From NCBI GenBank assembly GCA_964629965.1, contig CAZVRZ010000029.1, positions 1 through 41,937 on the forward strand: a stretch of 41,937 bases of DNA, written 5' to 3'. The stretch's first letter is position 1, and each line of letters starts with the position of its first letter. The notes under the pieces are model-generated. The model saw only the letters and a program-made list of their open reading frames with translations, made no database searches and was not told the origin of the DNA. The position numbers and the translations under genes are program-made. Positions 31,079 to 40,900 of this stretch are shown in pieces. Source of the stretch: CAZVRZ01 sp964629965 (GTDB lineage Bacteria; Chloroflexota; Anaerolineae; Anaerolineales; UBA4823).

Positions 31079-31862
31079 CCGGAGCAACCCCAAGATCAAG
31101 CAGGTGCGCGCTCTTCGCCAGCGGAAAGAGCGCGATGCCAGCGGTCTGTTCGTGGTGGAGGGCATCCATCACGTGGGCGAGGCGGTGGAAGCGGGCGCCG
31201 AGCTGGCTTATGTGTGCTACGCTCCTGAACTGCTCAAAAGCCCCTACGCATTCGGCCTGCTACAGCGCCTACAAGAGCAGGGAACGGAATGTTATGCAGT
31301 GGAGGCAGATGTGTTTGCTTTGCTGGCCGAGAAAGAAAATCCCCAGGGTATCCTGGCGGTGGCGCATTGCCCTGGCTACAGCCTGGGCGAGCTTAGCCCT
31401 GTTAATTTTTCCTGGGGAGTTGCCTTGGTTTCGCCGCAAGACCCCGGCAATATTGGGGCAATCTTGCGTTCGGTGGATGCGGTTGGCGCCGGCGGGCTGC
31501 TGCTGTTGGATGCCAGCGTGGATCCATATCATCCTGGCGCAGTGCGTGCCAGCATGGGTGCCTTGTTCACCCATCCGCTTGTCCAGGCTTCGTTTGACGA
31601 GTTTGCTGCCTGGGCGCGCCGGCATGCCTATCACGTCTACGGCACCTCAGCCCACGGCAGCCAGGATTACAGGAGCGTAGAAACCTACCAGCATCCGGCG
31701 ATCTTGCTGTTGGGCAGCGAGCAAAAGGGTTTATTGCCTGAGCAGATTGCGGTGTGTGAAAAGCTGATCTGCTTGCCCATGAGGGGGAAGGTTACCTCGC
31801 TCAACCTGGGGGTAGCCGCGGGAATCCTGTTGTACGAGATGCTCGACAAATTGCAAAGCTGA
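31056..31862 (+). CDS. TrmH/SpoU family RNA 2'-O-methyltransferase
   Basis: A 268-residue enzyme. The N-terminus (about 1-105) is the L30e-like substrate-binding domain, beginning with ISSRSNPKIKQVRAL. The C-terminal SPOUT knot domain (about 115-268) has motif 1 SPQDPGNIGAILRSVDAVGA, motif 2 LLLGSEQKGLLPEQI and motif 3 LPMRGKVTSLNLGVAAGILLYEM, which form the SAM pocket. It methylates 2'-OH of rRNA or tRNA; the target is not determined. The start at 31056 (or the ATG at 31062) lies inside the kinase gene's last codons, suggesting translational coupling, though no good ribosome-binding site is seen. Confidence 0.92.
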   Translation: MPMTRISSRSNPKIKQVRALRQRKERDASGLFVVEGIHHVGEAVEAGAELAYVCYAPELLKSPYAFGLLQRLQEQGTECYAVEADVFALLAEKENPQGILAVAHCPGYSLGELSPVNFSWGVALVSPQDPGNIGAILRSVDAVGAGGLLLLDASVDPYHPGAVRASMGALFTHPLVQASFDEFAAWARRHAYHVYGTSAHGSQDYRSVETYQHPAILLLGSEQKGLLPEQIAVCEKLICLPMRGKVTSLNLGVAAGILLYEMLDKLQS

Positions 31863-32048
31863 TCCCTTGATCCCTGTGGATCGAACCGGCCAGACTCTTG
31901 CCTGGGGGTTTGGCGCGGCATTCACCGGCAGATTGGCAGCGCGCCGATAGGGAATTGTTAGCCTCCGGATAGGTACAAAAGATGCATTTGTGGTATCCTG
32001 ATGGGGAAGTGTCAAAATGAATTCCGTGCTCGATAGTATATTAAATAA

Positions 32049-32110
32049 ATTCATATCAATATGAATATTATTAATATTATCTTGACAATAATTAAGTAGA
32101 GTGTTATTCT
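32049..32110 (+). promoter_or_regulatory. two adjacent palindromes and promoter of an MFS gene
   Basis: ATTCATATCAATATGAAT (32049-32066) is a perfect 18-bp palindrome, immediately overlapped by AATATTA-T-TAATATT (32064-32078), another perfect dyad. Four bases later a consensus TTGACA (32082-32087) is spaced 17 bp from TATTCT (32105-32110). A second -10-like TATAAT lies at 32123-32128. Paired operators at the -35 edge indicate a repressor or activator of the transporter gene. Confidence 0.6.
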
Positions 32111-32149
32111 TGAAGTAGCCGGTATAATGAAATTGCAGGAGTGTTTCAA

Positions 32150-33481
32150 ATGAGCATCCATATCAATACGGAAAAAATCGATCAACCCAAAAAAATAAAT
32201 TGGGCGCTGCCTTTTTTTACGATCTGGACGGCCCAGGCCGTTTCGCTGCTGGGCAGCCAGTTGGTGGGGTTCGCCTTGATCTGGTGGTTGACCAAGAGCA
32301 CCGGTTCGGCAACCGTTTTGGCGACCGCTTCGTTGGTTGGAATGCTGCCGCAAGTATTGATTGGCCCGCTGGTCGGCGCGCTGGTGGATCGTTGGAATCG
32401 CCGGATCACGATGATCGTGGCTGACAGTGTCATTGCCCTGGCGACGATGGGTCTGGCGTTATTGTTTTGGGCTGGCTGGGTGCAGATCTGGCATATTTAT
32501 TTGTTGATGTTCATTCGTTCCGTGGCAGGGGGCTTCCACTGGCCTGCTATGCAGGCTTCTACTACGTTGATGGCGCCCAAAGAGCACCTCTCCCGCATCC
32601 AGGGACTGAATTCCACCTTGAACGGGGCGATGAATATTGCGTCTGCTCCCTTGGGTGCTTTGTTGTTGGAACTGCTGCCTATGCAAGGTGTGCTGGCCAT
32701 CGATGTCTCGACGGCCTTGCTGGCGATCTTGCCTTTGCTCTTCGTTGCAATTCCACAACCGGAGCGTAAATTGGCCTTGCCAGACGCCAAAGGCAAAACT
32801 TCTCTCTGGCAGGATCTGCGCCAGGGCCTGGTCTATGTGCTTGGATGGAAGGGATTGTTGTTGATCGGCGGCATGGCTTTGGTGATCAATTTCTTGTTGA
32901 ACCCGGCTTTCTCGCTGATGCCGTTGCTGGTCAAGGAGCATTTCAATGGACAGGCCTTTCAACTGGCCTGGATGCAGTCGGCTTCGGGTGCCGGGTTCAT
33001 CTTGGGCGGGCTGATCTTGAGCGCCTGGGGTGGTTCCCGGCGGCGCGTTTATACTTCGCTGGCTGGTTTGGTGGGCATGGGAATTGGCTGCCTGGTGATT
33101 GGCCTGATGCCGGCTTCGGGGTATTGGGTAGCTGTGGCAGCCATGTTCTGGTTGGGAATCGTTAACCCGATCACCAATGGACCCCTGCTGGCGGTGGTGC
33201 AGATGACTGTTGAGCCTGAAATGCAAGGCCGCGTCTTTACTTTGCTCGGCAGCGTGACCACTGCTATGTGCCCCCTGGGGCTGATCATTGCCGGGCCGGT
33301 CGCAGATTGGCTGGGTGTGCAATCCTGGTTCATTTTGGGCGGTGTAATCACGATGCTGATGGGAGTGATGGCTTTCTTCGTGCCGGAAATCGTGCGTTTC
33401 GAAGATGGCCGTCCTGTAAAAGGCGTACAAAACAAAACGCAACCGCTGCCTGCCTCCGCGGCTGCTGTGAGAGTCGATTGA
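32150..33481 (+). CDS. MFS efflux-type transporter (MFS_3/macrolide-efflux-like)
   Basis: A 443-residue carrier of about 12 helices with the signature early region FFTIWTAQAVSLLGSQLVGFALIWWLTKSTGSATVLATAS and motif-A-like GALVDRWNRRITM, both typical of the MFS_3 family that includes macrolide-efflux MefA and siderophore-exporter EntS relatives. Export of a drug-like or siderophore compound by proton antiport is inferred, not proven. AGGAG lies eight bases before ATG 32150, preferred over GTG at 32141, which overlaps that site. An AT-rich 287-bp upstream region carries two palindromic operators, so expression is probably controlled by a regulator encoded elsewhere. A strong hairpin follows the stop. 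Confidence 0.87.
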   Translation: MSIHINTEKIDQPKKINWALPFFTIWTAQAVSLLGSQLVGFALIWWLTKSTGSATVLATASLVGMLPQVLIGPLVGALVDRWNRRITMIVADSVIALATMGLALLFWAGWVQIWHIYLLMFIRSVAGGFHWPAMQASTTLMAPKEHLSRIQGLNSTLNGAMNIASAPLGALLLELLPMQGVLAIDVSTALLAILPLLFVAIPQPERKLALPDAKGKTSLWQDLRQGLVYVLGWKGLLLIGGMALVINFLLNPAFSLMPLLVKEHFNGQAFQLAWMQSASGAGFILGGLILSAWGGSRRRVYTSLAGLVGMGIGCLVIGLMPASGYWVAVAAMFWLGIVNPITNGPLLAVVQMTVEPEMQGRVFTLLGSVTTAMCPLGLIIAGPVADWLGVQSWFILGGVITMLMGVMAFFVPEIVRFEDGRPVKGVQNKTQPLPASAAAVRVD

Positions 33482-33500
33482 CCTCCCCGCAGGTTGTGGC

Positions 33501-33538
33501 AACTGGGGCTATCCGGTTCTTTTTGGATAGCCCCAGTT
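33501..33538. terminator. 14-bp perfect terminator hairpin
   Basis: AACTGGGGCTATCC (33501-33514) pairs perfectly with GGATAGCCCCAGTT (33525-33538). On the plus strand it is followed by a mixed T-rich run. It lies between convergent genes and probably serves both. Confidence 0.8.
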
Positions 33539-33546
33539 TGCTCTTA

Positions 33547-33771
33547 TTACCACAGCCCGCGCACGACCAGCAATAATCCCAAGACGAGCAGGGGAATGCC
33601 GATGATCGCGCCGACGATGGTGATCGTTAAAACGGCTCCCACGATCAACAGGGTTAATCCCAACACGACTGCAATGAGCCGCCCGGTCAGCGAGACGATA
33701 TAGGCTACCAAGTTCCAAATAGCAGCAAAAGGCCACACATACCAACGGGTTTTTTTGAGGTCAATGGTCAT
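33547..33771 (-). CDS. small two-helix membrane protein, unknown function
   Basis: A 74-residue protein with hydrophobic stretches at about 14-29 and 33-73, predicting two or three closely spaced membrane helices. The N-terminus is short and polar (TIDLKKTRW). No family recognised beyond the general look of small Anaerolineae envelope proteins. AGGA lies close before the ATG at 33771. It stands alone, convergent with the efflux transporter gene and divergent from the MsrP-like gene. Confidence 0.65.
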   Translation of the reverse strand: MTIDLKKTRWYVWPFAAIWNLVAYIVSLTGRLIAVVLGLTLLIVGAVLTITIVGAIIGIPLLVLGLLLVVRGLW

Positions 33772-33834
33772 GGTTCCTCCAAATCTTTAAACTATATACG
33801 ATCTTCTGGCAGCAAAGTTTCGTTGATCTTGATT

Positions 33835-33869
33835 ATCTTAATCTGTGTGTAATCTTAATTAGGTACAAT
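33835..33869 (+). promoter_or_regulatory. direct repeats and -10 of the MsrP-like gene
   Basis: ATCTTAAT occurs twice in direct order (33835-33842, 33852-33859), 17 bp apart, followed by TACAAT (33864-33869). The repeats could hold a tandem-binding activator in place of a good -35. Confidence 0.4.
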
Positions 33870-33919
33870 AAGGGTAGCGAATATCCAAATTGTTGGGGAG
33901 AAATTCTTACGAGGTATGT

Positions 33920-34867
33920 ATGGTTAAGATCAATTCTTCAGAAATTACGCCGGAGCACGTTTACTTGTCAAGGCGACAATTCATGAAGGCCGCGGCAGCC
34001 TTTGCTGCGAGCGCGTTGGCGTTGGCTGCTTGTGGCGGTCAGGAACTGCCTGGGCCGATCCCGACCGAATTGGACAGTGAGCCTCCCGTCACGGAAGCGG
34101 ACCAGGATGAATTGGGCGACCCACTGACGGTATACAGTTCGGTGACCAATTTCAACAACTATTATGAATTCACCACGAACAAAGAGTCTGTGGCCCGGAC
34201 GGCGGAAAAATTTGTCTCATCACCCTGGCGGGTGGAGGTGGGAGGGCTGGTGAATAAGCCCAAGACATACGATCTGGACGATCTGCTGAAATTCGAGCAG
34301 GAAGAGCGTATTTACCGCATGCGCTGTGTGGAGGGCTGGTCGATGGTGATTCCCTGGCTGGGTTTTCCGCTCAAGAAGCTGCTGGATGAAGTTGAGCCAA
34401 CCTCAGAGGCCCAATATGTGAGATTCGAAACTCTGTATGATCCTGCCCAATATCCCGGCCAAAAGAGCAATTGGCTAGAATGGCCTTACGTTGAAGGGCT
34501 GCGCCTGGACGAGGCGATGAATGACCTGACCATCCTGGCCACTGGCCTGTATGGAAAATCCCTGTTGGCGCAGAATGGCGCACCGCTGCGCCTGGCGGTG
34601 CCCTGGAAGTATGGCTTTAAGAGTATCAAATCGATCGTCAAAATCGAGTTGGTGAAGATGATGCCGAAGACTCTGTGGATGCTGGCTGCTTCGAATGAAT
34701 ATGGGTTTTACGCCAATGTAAACCCCGATGTGTCTCACCCGCGCTGGTCGCAGGCAACCGAACGCCGCATCGGTGAACTGCAGCGCCGCCCCACGCTGCT
34801 TTTCAACGGTTATGCCAATGAGGTCGCTGATCTGTATACGGGAATGGACCTGGTCGAAAATTTTTAG
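33920..34867 (+). CDS. MsrP/YedY-like molybdopterin oxidoreductase, Tat-exported lipoprotein
   Basis: A 315-residue sulfite-oxidase-fold protein like E. coli MsrP, which repairs methionine sulfoxide in exported proteins using a molybdopterin cofactor. The N-terminus has a perfect Tat motif, SRRQFMK (17-23), then a hydrophobic core ending in a lipobox LAAC (C38), so it is predicted to be Tat-exported and lipid-anchored. Molybdenum ligand Cys136 lies in RMRCVEGWSMVIPWLGFPL, and the NGAPLRLAVPWKYGFKSIKSIVKIEL block is characteristic. The usual haem partner MsrQ is not adjacent. The start at 33920 follows GAGGT; the longer frame to 33890 lacks a site. Confidence 0.9.
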   Translation: MVKINSSEITPEHVYLSRRQFMKAAAAFAASALALAACGGQELPGPIPTELDSEPPVTEADQDELGDPLTVYSSVTNFNNYYEFTTNKESVARTAEKFVSSPWRVEVGGLVNKPKTYDLDDLLKFEQEERIYRMRCVEGWSMVIPWLGFPLKKLLDEVEPTSEAQYVRFETLYDPAQYPGQKSNWLEWPYVEGLRLDEAMNDLTILATGLYGKSLLAQNGAPLRLAVPWKYGFKSIKSIVKIELVKMMPKTLWMLAASNEYGFYANVNPDVSHPRWSQATERRIGELQRRPTLLFNGYANEVADLYTGMDLVENF

Positions 34868-34916
34868 CCGTACTGCTTTAGGGATGACACAAATTTAAAT
34901 CTCCCAATTTCCTTGT

Positions 34917-34946
34917 TTGCCCGTCAACCGGTGATTCTGCTATAAT
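34917..34946 (+). promoter_or_regulatory. putative promoter of the zinc-ribbon protein gene
   Basis: TTGCCC (34917-34922) and TATAAT (34941-34946) spaced by 18 bp. The -10 and its following six bases (TATAATTTGTCT) also occur at the ECF sigma promoter at 14049. Confidence 0.5.
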
Positions 34947-34986
34947 TTGTCTGGAATGATTGGTTGATTTCCTTCTACGGGTGAGC

Positions 34987-36366
34987 ATGGATCAGAATTC
35001 GAGTTTTTCTGAAGAACAATATTTTGAAGAGCTTGTTCAGCGGGGGATAACCGATCTGAAGGGGGGCCAGCGCGACCTGGCGCGCCGCTGGTTGACCAAG
35101 GCTTCGGCGATCAAATCGACCGATGCGCGGCCCTGGCTGTGGCTTTCTGCAACGACCGATGATCCCGCAGAACAACGCCTGTACCTGGAACGCGCTGTGG
35201 CAGCCGAGCCGGGCAATGCCGCTGCCCGCCGGGGCTTGATGATGCTTTCTGAGAAGCTAGATAAAACGCGCTTGATGAAAGAGGGCGAGGGCCTTGCGCC
35301 GCGCCAGCCGGCTGTGCCTGAAGAAGCGCAGGCGCAAGTGTTTCGCTGCCCGAACTGCGGTGGCAGCATAAATTTCGTTGTCGAGCGCCAGGAAATCCTG
35401 TGCCAAAATTGCGGCTATGTTCGTCCTGTGGAAAAGAAAGCGGCTGCTGATACTGCTGAAACTGCCGTGGATTTTGTCTTGCCGACGACCCGCGCCCATC
35501 GCTGGGCAGAGGCGCAGCAGCGCCTGGCTTGCGAGCAGTGTGGCGCGATCACGATGCTGCTGCCAGGACAACGCGCCGATCATTGTCCTTATTGTGGTTC
35601 GAATCGCATGTCTTCCTCGGTCGAAATACTTGAGTTGATCGATCCGCAGGTCATTGGTTTGATAAAGTTGAACGAACAGCAGGCGCTGGAGAAACTGAAG
35701 CACTGGCTTCGCAAAGGTCTCTTTTCTCCTGATGACCTGGCCTTAAAAGCCGGCGGCCTACACCTGCAGCCGGCTTATTATCCCTTCTGGACTTTTGATG
35801 GTACGATCGAAGTTCCCTGGCGCTGCGAGATCAACGTGGGCAGTGGTAAAAACCCGCGTTGGGTGGCGCGCAACGGTACGGCCTGCGAATTTTTTGACGA
35901 TGTATTGGTTGCTGGGGTGAAGGCGATGAAGCCGGGTGATGTTGCCGGCATCGAGCCATTCAATCTGAAAGAGCTGGTTGCGTTTGCGCCGGAATACCTG
36001 GCGGGTTGGCCGGCTTTGACTTATGATTATCCTTTGGCGGATGCATCCTTGAAGGCGCGGGAAAAGGTGATCAAGAAGATTCGCCTGGGCTTGTCGGACA
36101 CTATCGAGCCTACTCACGAAAAACGTAATGTGGATACTGGCGCAGGCCAATGGTCGGGGCTGACCTTCAAACACGTTCTACTGCCGTTGTGGGTGGGCGC
36201 TTATCATTTCCAGGGGCGCGCCTATCGCGTCCTGATCAATGGGCAGACGGGAAAGGTGGGCGGGCAAAAACCGCTCGATCATGTCAAAATTGCCCTGGTG
36301 GCAGTGCTGGGTATCGTGGTCTTGTTCGCGCTCGTTTACCTGGTTTACATGCTGCTGGGGCGCTAG
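34987..36366 (+). CDS. zinc-ribbon protein with C-terminal membrane anchor
   Basis: A 459-residue protein. The N-terminus (about 1-95) is a helical, TPR-like region with ARRWLTKASAIKSTDARPWLWLS and a repeated YLERAVAAEPGNAAARRGL. Two zinc ribbons follow, with CxxC pairs at FRCPNCGG / LCQNCGY (about 115-145) and LACEQCGA / HCPYCGS (about 172-205). The middle (about 220-430) is a mixed alpha/beta domain, and one hydrophobic helix lies near 435-456. Orientation suggests a cytosolic, membrane-tethered protein. I do not recognise its function. The start at 34987 is chosen over TTG 34960 because the promoter would leave almost no leader for the latter. Confidence 0.75.
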   Translation: MDQNSSFSEEQYFEELVQRGITDLKGGQRDLARRWLTKASAIKSTDARPWLWLSATTDDPAEQRLYLERAVAAEPGNAAARRGLMMLSEKLDKTRLMKEGEGLAPRQPAVPEEAQAQVFRCPNCGGSINFVVERQEILCQNCGYVRPVEKKAAADTAETAVDFVLPTTRAHRWAEAQQRLACEQCGAITMLLPGQRADHCPYCGSNRMSSSVEILELIDPQVIGLIKLNEQQALEKLKHWLRKGLFSPDDLALKAGGLHLQPAYYPFWTFDGTIEVPWRCEINVGSGKNPRWVARNGTACEFFDDVLVAGVKAMKPGDVAGIEPFNLKELVAFAPEYLAGWPALTYDYPLADASLKAREKVIKKIRLGLSDTIEPTHEKRNVDTGAGQWSGLTFKHVLLPLWVGAYHFQGRAYRVLINGQTGKVGGQKPLDHVKIALVAVLGIVVLFALVYLVYMLLGR

Positions 36367-36391
36367 GTTTTTCATCGAAGGAGAAGAATCT

Positions 36392-37834
36392 GTGAAGCGA
36401 GCAATCCGTTGGTATGATTATATTACAGTCAATATTTATTTCTTCGGCCTGACCACCCTGGCGCAAACCTGTGGGTTGGTTTTCCCGCTGCTCATCCAGC
36501 AGTTCGTGGGGGAGACCCAAAAGGCCACTTATTTTGGTACGCTGCGCTTGTGGACTTTGATGATGGCTTTGCTGGTGCAGGCTTTTATGGGGATGTTATC
36601 GGATCGCAGCAAGCTGCGTTGGGGGCGCCGGCGTCCGTTCATCTTCCTGGGTACACTGCTTGACCTGGTATTCATCACGGCCATTGGCGCCCTGGCAAGC
36701 GCTTCGGGCTTGACGGGTTACATCCTCTTGTTTGTCTTTGCGATGCTGCTTCAGTTTTCATCCAATATGGCGCACGGCGCCGAGCAGGGCCTGATCCCCG
36801 ACCTGGTGCCCGAGCAGCAGCGCGGCCGCTTTTCGGCGGTCAAAACGTTATTGGAAGTTCCCATTCCGCTTATCCTGGTGGCTTTAACGATCGGTAAGTT
36901 GATCTCGGCAGGCAATATGTGGGGAGCCTTGTTGGCAGCCATGGCGATCCTGGTGGCGGCGATGCTTTTGACGATGCTGGTGCCTGAAAATCGGCTGGAA
37001 GAAGAACTGCCCCCGATCGATTGGCAGCCTTTCTTGCGATTGGTGGTTATGACCGGTGCTTTTACCCTGGTGATCCTGGGCGTGGGGCAGGTGGTGCAGT
37101 GGCTGGGCTCGTTCCTCAAGAGTTTACCTGGGCTTGAGCTGAAGGTGATCTCGATGGGGCTGGTGGGGCTGCTAGGCATGGCGTTGTCAGTGGCTTTGGG
37201 TGTCATCCTGAGCGTGCGGATCAGTGTTGGCGAAACAGGCGGGCGCAACCGGGCCTTCACCTGGTGGGTGGTCAACCGCCTGGCCTTCCTGGTGGCTATG
37301 GTGAATTTGTCGAGCTTTGCCGTTTATTATATGCAAGCTCGCCTGGGATATTCAGGCACCACCGCGGCAGGCCCTGCCTCGAACTTGATGATGTTTGTGG
37401 GCGGTTTCATCCTGGTTTCGGCGCTTCCCAGCGGTTGGTTGGCAGATCGTCTTGGTCGAAAAACGCTGGTTGGCTTGGGCGGAATCATTGCCGCGTTTGG
37501 CACATTGGTCGTGCTGCTCACCACCAACATGAACGTCATTTACCTGGGCGGCGCTTTGATTGGCCTGGCAGCCGGCCTTTTCTATGTTTCGAACTGGGCT
37601 TTGGGCACCGATATCGTTCCCAAGCAGGAGGCCGGCCGTTACTTGGGTCTTTCGAACCTGGCGGGTGCGGGTGCGGGGGCCATTGGTTCGTACATCGGCG
37701 GGCCAATTGCAGATTTCTTCACCGCCAGCGTTCCGGAGTTTCCCGGTTTAGGTTATGTGCTGCTTTTCGCCATTTACCTGGGCCTGTTCCTGCTCTCAAC
37801 CCTGGCGCTCTCTCAGGTGAAAATTCAAAAATAA
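36392..37834 (+). CDS. MFS / GPH-SLC45-like sugar transporter
   Basis: A 480-residue carrier with 12 predicted helices. The cytoplasmic loop motif SDRSKLRWGRRRPFI (near 70-84) is the SDRxRxRWGRRRPF pattern of the GPH/SLC45-like branch, which moves sugars with cations. The substrate is not known. The start is GTG at 36392, eight bases after AAGGAG; the open frame extends upstream into the previous gene. It follows the zinc-ribbon gene by 25 bp and is likely co-transcribed with it. Confidence 0.85.
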   Translation: MKRAIRWYDYITVNIYFFGLTTLAQTCGLVFPLLIQQFVGETQKATYFGTLRLWTLMMALLVQAFMGMLSDRSKLRWGRRRPFIFLGTLLDLVFITAIGALASASGLTGYILLFVFAMLLQFSSNMAHGAEQGLIPDLVPEQQRGRFSAVKTLLEVPIPLILVALTIGKLISAGNMWGALLAAMAILVAAMLLTMLVPENRLEEELPPIDWQPFLRLVVMTGAFTLVILGVGQVVQWLGSFLKSLPGLELKVISMGLVGLLGMALSVALGVILSVRISVGETGGRNRAFTWWVVNRLAFLVAMVNLSSFAVYYMQARLGYSGTTAAGPASNLMMFVGGFILVSALPSGWLADRLGRKTLVGLGGIIAAFGTLVVLLTTNMNVIYLGGALIGLAAGLFYVSNWALGTDIVPKQEAGRYLGLSNLAGAGAGAIGSYIGGPIADFFTASVPEFPGLGYVLLFAIYLGLFLLSTLALSQVKIQK

Positions 37835-37988
37835 ACGGCCTGCCTGTAAGGATATTTCTTCACCTTGGGCAAACGGAGTATAATGGTGAAACTTAAACGC
37901 GGCCTGCGGTATCTTGGGTATATGCTTTGAATCGTATCGTTCGGCGCCAAGGCCATATGTCATCTTTCATTTATTGGATAGAGAGCCT

Positions 37989-40900
37989 ATGACTCAATCT
38001 TTAGATTTTCAATCGATCATCCTAAAACTTCAGCATTTTTGGGCTGATCAGGGCTGCCTGGTGTGGCAGCCTTATTATTCGCAGGTGGGAGCTGGAACGC
38101 TGAATCCGGCTACGGCGCTGCGCGTGTTAGGACCGGAGCCCTGGAAGGTTGCCTATGTGGAGCCTTCCATTCGCCCGGATGACGGCCGGTATGGCGATAA
38201 CCCTAACCGCATGCAGATGCACCACCAGTTCCAGGTGATCTTGAAGCCCGATCCGGGCAATCCTCAGGAAATGTACTTGAATTCTTTGCAGGCTATCGGC
38301 ATCGATCCCCACCAGCACGATATTCGCTTTGTGGAAGACAATTGGGAATCGCCGGCCCTGGGCGCCTGGGGGTTGGGTTGGGAAGTGTGGCTGGACGGGC
38401 AAGAGATCACGCAATTTACTTACTTCCAGCAAGCTGCCGGGCATTTATGCGATCCCGTCTCGGTTGAAATCACCTACGGTTTGGACCGGATTGCTATCGC
38501 TTTGCAGCGCGTGCATGGTTTTAAGGAGATTCGTTGGAACGACACGCTCACTTGCGGGGATGTCAATTTCCAGGCAGAGCGTGAACATAGTAAATATTAC
38601 TTCGAGGTAGCCAGCGTCGAGCGTTTACAGCAGATGTATGATTTGTATGAGCGCGAGGCTGCTGCGTGCCTGGAACAAAACCTGGTGCTCCCGGCGCATG
38701 ATTATGTGCTCAAACTCTCGCATACCTTCAATGTATTGGATACCCGCGGCGCAGTGGGAGTGACCGAACGGCAGGCTCTGTTTGCCCGCATGCGCGACCT
38801 TTCGCGCCGGGTGGGAGATGCCTACCTGGAGCAGCGCCAACGCCTGGAATATCCCTGGCTGCATGAATCCGAGAGTGGCGGACAGGCTGCGCCTGCCAGG
38901 CCCTTGGCCTCGACGCCAGTGGTCAGTGCCGCTGCCCCCTTCTTACTGGAGATTGGCACAGAAGAGATTCCGGCTGCAGACCTGGAGCAGTTGGCTGCTC
39001 AGTTGCACGAGCGTATCCCGGCGCTACTGGCCGATCTGCGGCTTACACACGGTGCAGTGCGTATCTTCAGCACGCCGCGCCGCCTGGTAGCGAGCGTTGA
39101 GGATGTCTCTGCCTGCCAACCGGATCTGGAGCAGGTAGTTAAAGGGCCGCCTGCCGACCGGGCCTTCGATTTGCTGGGGACGCCGACCAAGGCGGCGGAG
39201 GGTTTTGCCCGCAGCAAGGGCGTGGCTGTCTCTGATCTACAAATTCGAGAAATGGATGGCGGGCGTTATGTGGCCGCGGTCGTTCACCAGACGGGCCGCC
39301 CGGCGGCGCAGGTGTTGGCAGAAGGATTGCCGGGGTTGATTGCCGGTTTGCGCGTGGATAAGGCCATGCGTTGGAACCGGAGTAATGTGTATTTTTCCCG
39401 TCCGGTGCGCTGGTTGCTGGCATTGTTTGGCCGGGTGGTGATCCCATTTGAATTTGCCGGGGTAGCATCTGGCAATCAGACGCGCGGGCTACGTTTTAGC
39501 GAGCCGGAGACGGTCTCAATCCACGAATCGGCAGAATATTTCCAGGTGATGGAAGCGCAAGGCATTGTTTTGGATCCGGCGGAACGGATGCAGCGTATCC
39601 GCGCCCAGGTTAAAGCATTGGCTGCTGAAGTGGGCGGCGTGATTGCGGATGATACGGCTTTGCTGGCTGAGGTGAACAACCTGGTTGAAGCGCCGGTTGC
39701 CATTCGCGGCAGTTTCGATGCGGCTCATCTGAAATTGCCCCAGGAAGTGTTGATCTCGGTGATGAAAAAACACCAGCGGTATTTCCCGGTTGAGAAAGGC
39801 GGGCATCTCTTGCCATATTTCATTTCGGTGAGTAACTGCGCCGGGAAAGATCGCAGCCTGGACCTGGTGGTAGAAGGCAACGAGCACGTGATTCGGGCTC
39901 GCTTTGCTGATGCGGATTTCTTTGTGCGCAAAGATATCCAGCAACCGCTGGCAGAGTATTTACCGCGCTTAAAAACCTTGATATTTCAGGTAAAACTGGG
40001 CTCGATGTATGACAAATCACAACGGATCATGGCGGTTGTCAAAACGCTCGGCCCTGAGTTGGGCTTGGCCAGCGAAGATGTTGCCACGGCTTTACGAGCG
40101 GCCGAGTTGTGCAAAGCTGATTTAGCCACGCACATGGTAGTTGAAATGACCTCGCTGCAGGGGCTTATGGGGCGCTATTACGCTCGCCGCTCGGGCGAAA
40201 GCGAGGCCGTTGCTCAGACGATCGCGGAACACTACCTGCCACGTTATACGGGCGATGCGATGCCTGAATCACTGCCTGGCCTGGTGGTGGGTATTGCCGA
40301 CCGATTGGATACACTGTTAGGTTTGTTCGCAGCTGGCCTGGCGCCCAGCGGCACCAAGGATCCCTTTGCCCAACGCCGAGCGGCTTTGGGTTTGGTCCAG
40401 TCTCTGGCAGCCTATGGTTTGGATTTTGATCTGCGGCGCGTTTTAAAGACCGTGGTTGCTCCGACACTGCCTGTTCCGGTCTCTACTGAGGTGCTGGAAG
40501 CCTGCCTGCAATTCATCGTTGAACGGCTGCGCAATTGGCTGTTGGAGCAGGGCTGGCGGTATGATATCGTCGACGCGGTCTTGGCTGCCCAGGGACATAA
40601 CCCGGCGGGGGCTGCCAGGGCGGTGAAAGAACTTGCGGGCTGGGTGGCGCGTCCAGACTGGAATACAATCCTGCCGGCGTATTCTCGCTGCGTTCGCATC
40701 ACTCGCGACCTGACAGAGCGCTATCTGGTTGATCCGGTTGCATTGGTTGAACCTGCCGAAACTGAATTGTACGGTTCTCTCCAGCAGGCAGAGGCTGCGT
40801 CTCACCACTCTGGTTCGGTGAATGATTTCCTGGCAGCTTTTCTACCCATGATACCGGTCATCAATCGTTTCTTCGATACGATCCTGGTCATGGCAGAAGA

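Noticed and set aside
37835..37988. Possible T-box in the glycyl-tRNA synthetase leader
   Set aside because: The leader is short, has no terminator hairpin, and no T-box or specifier-loop structure can be found.
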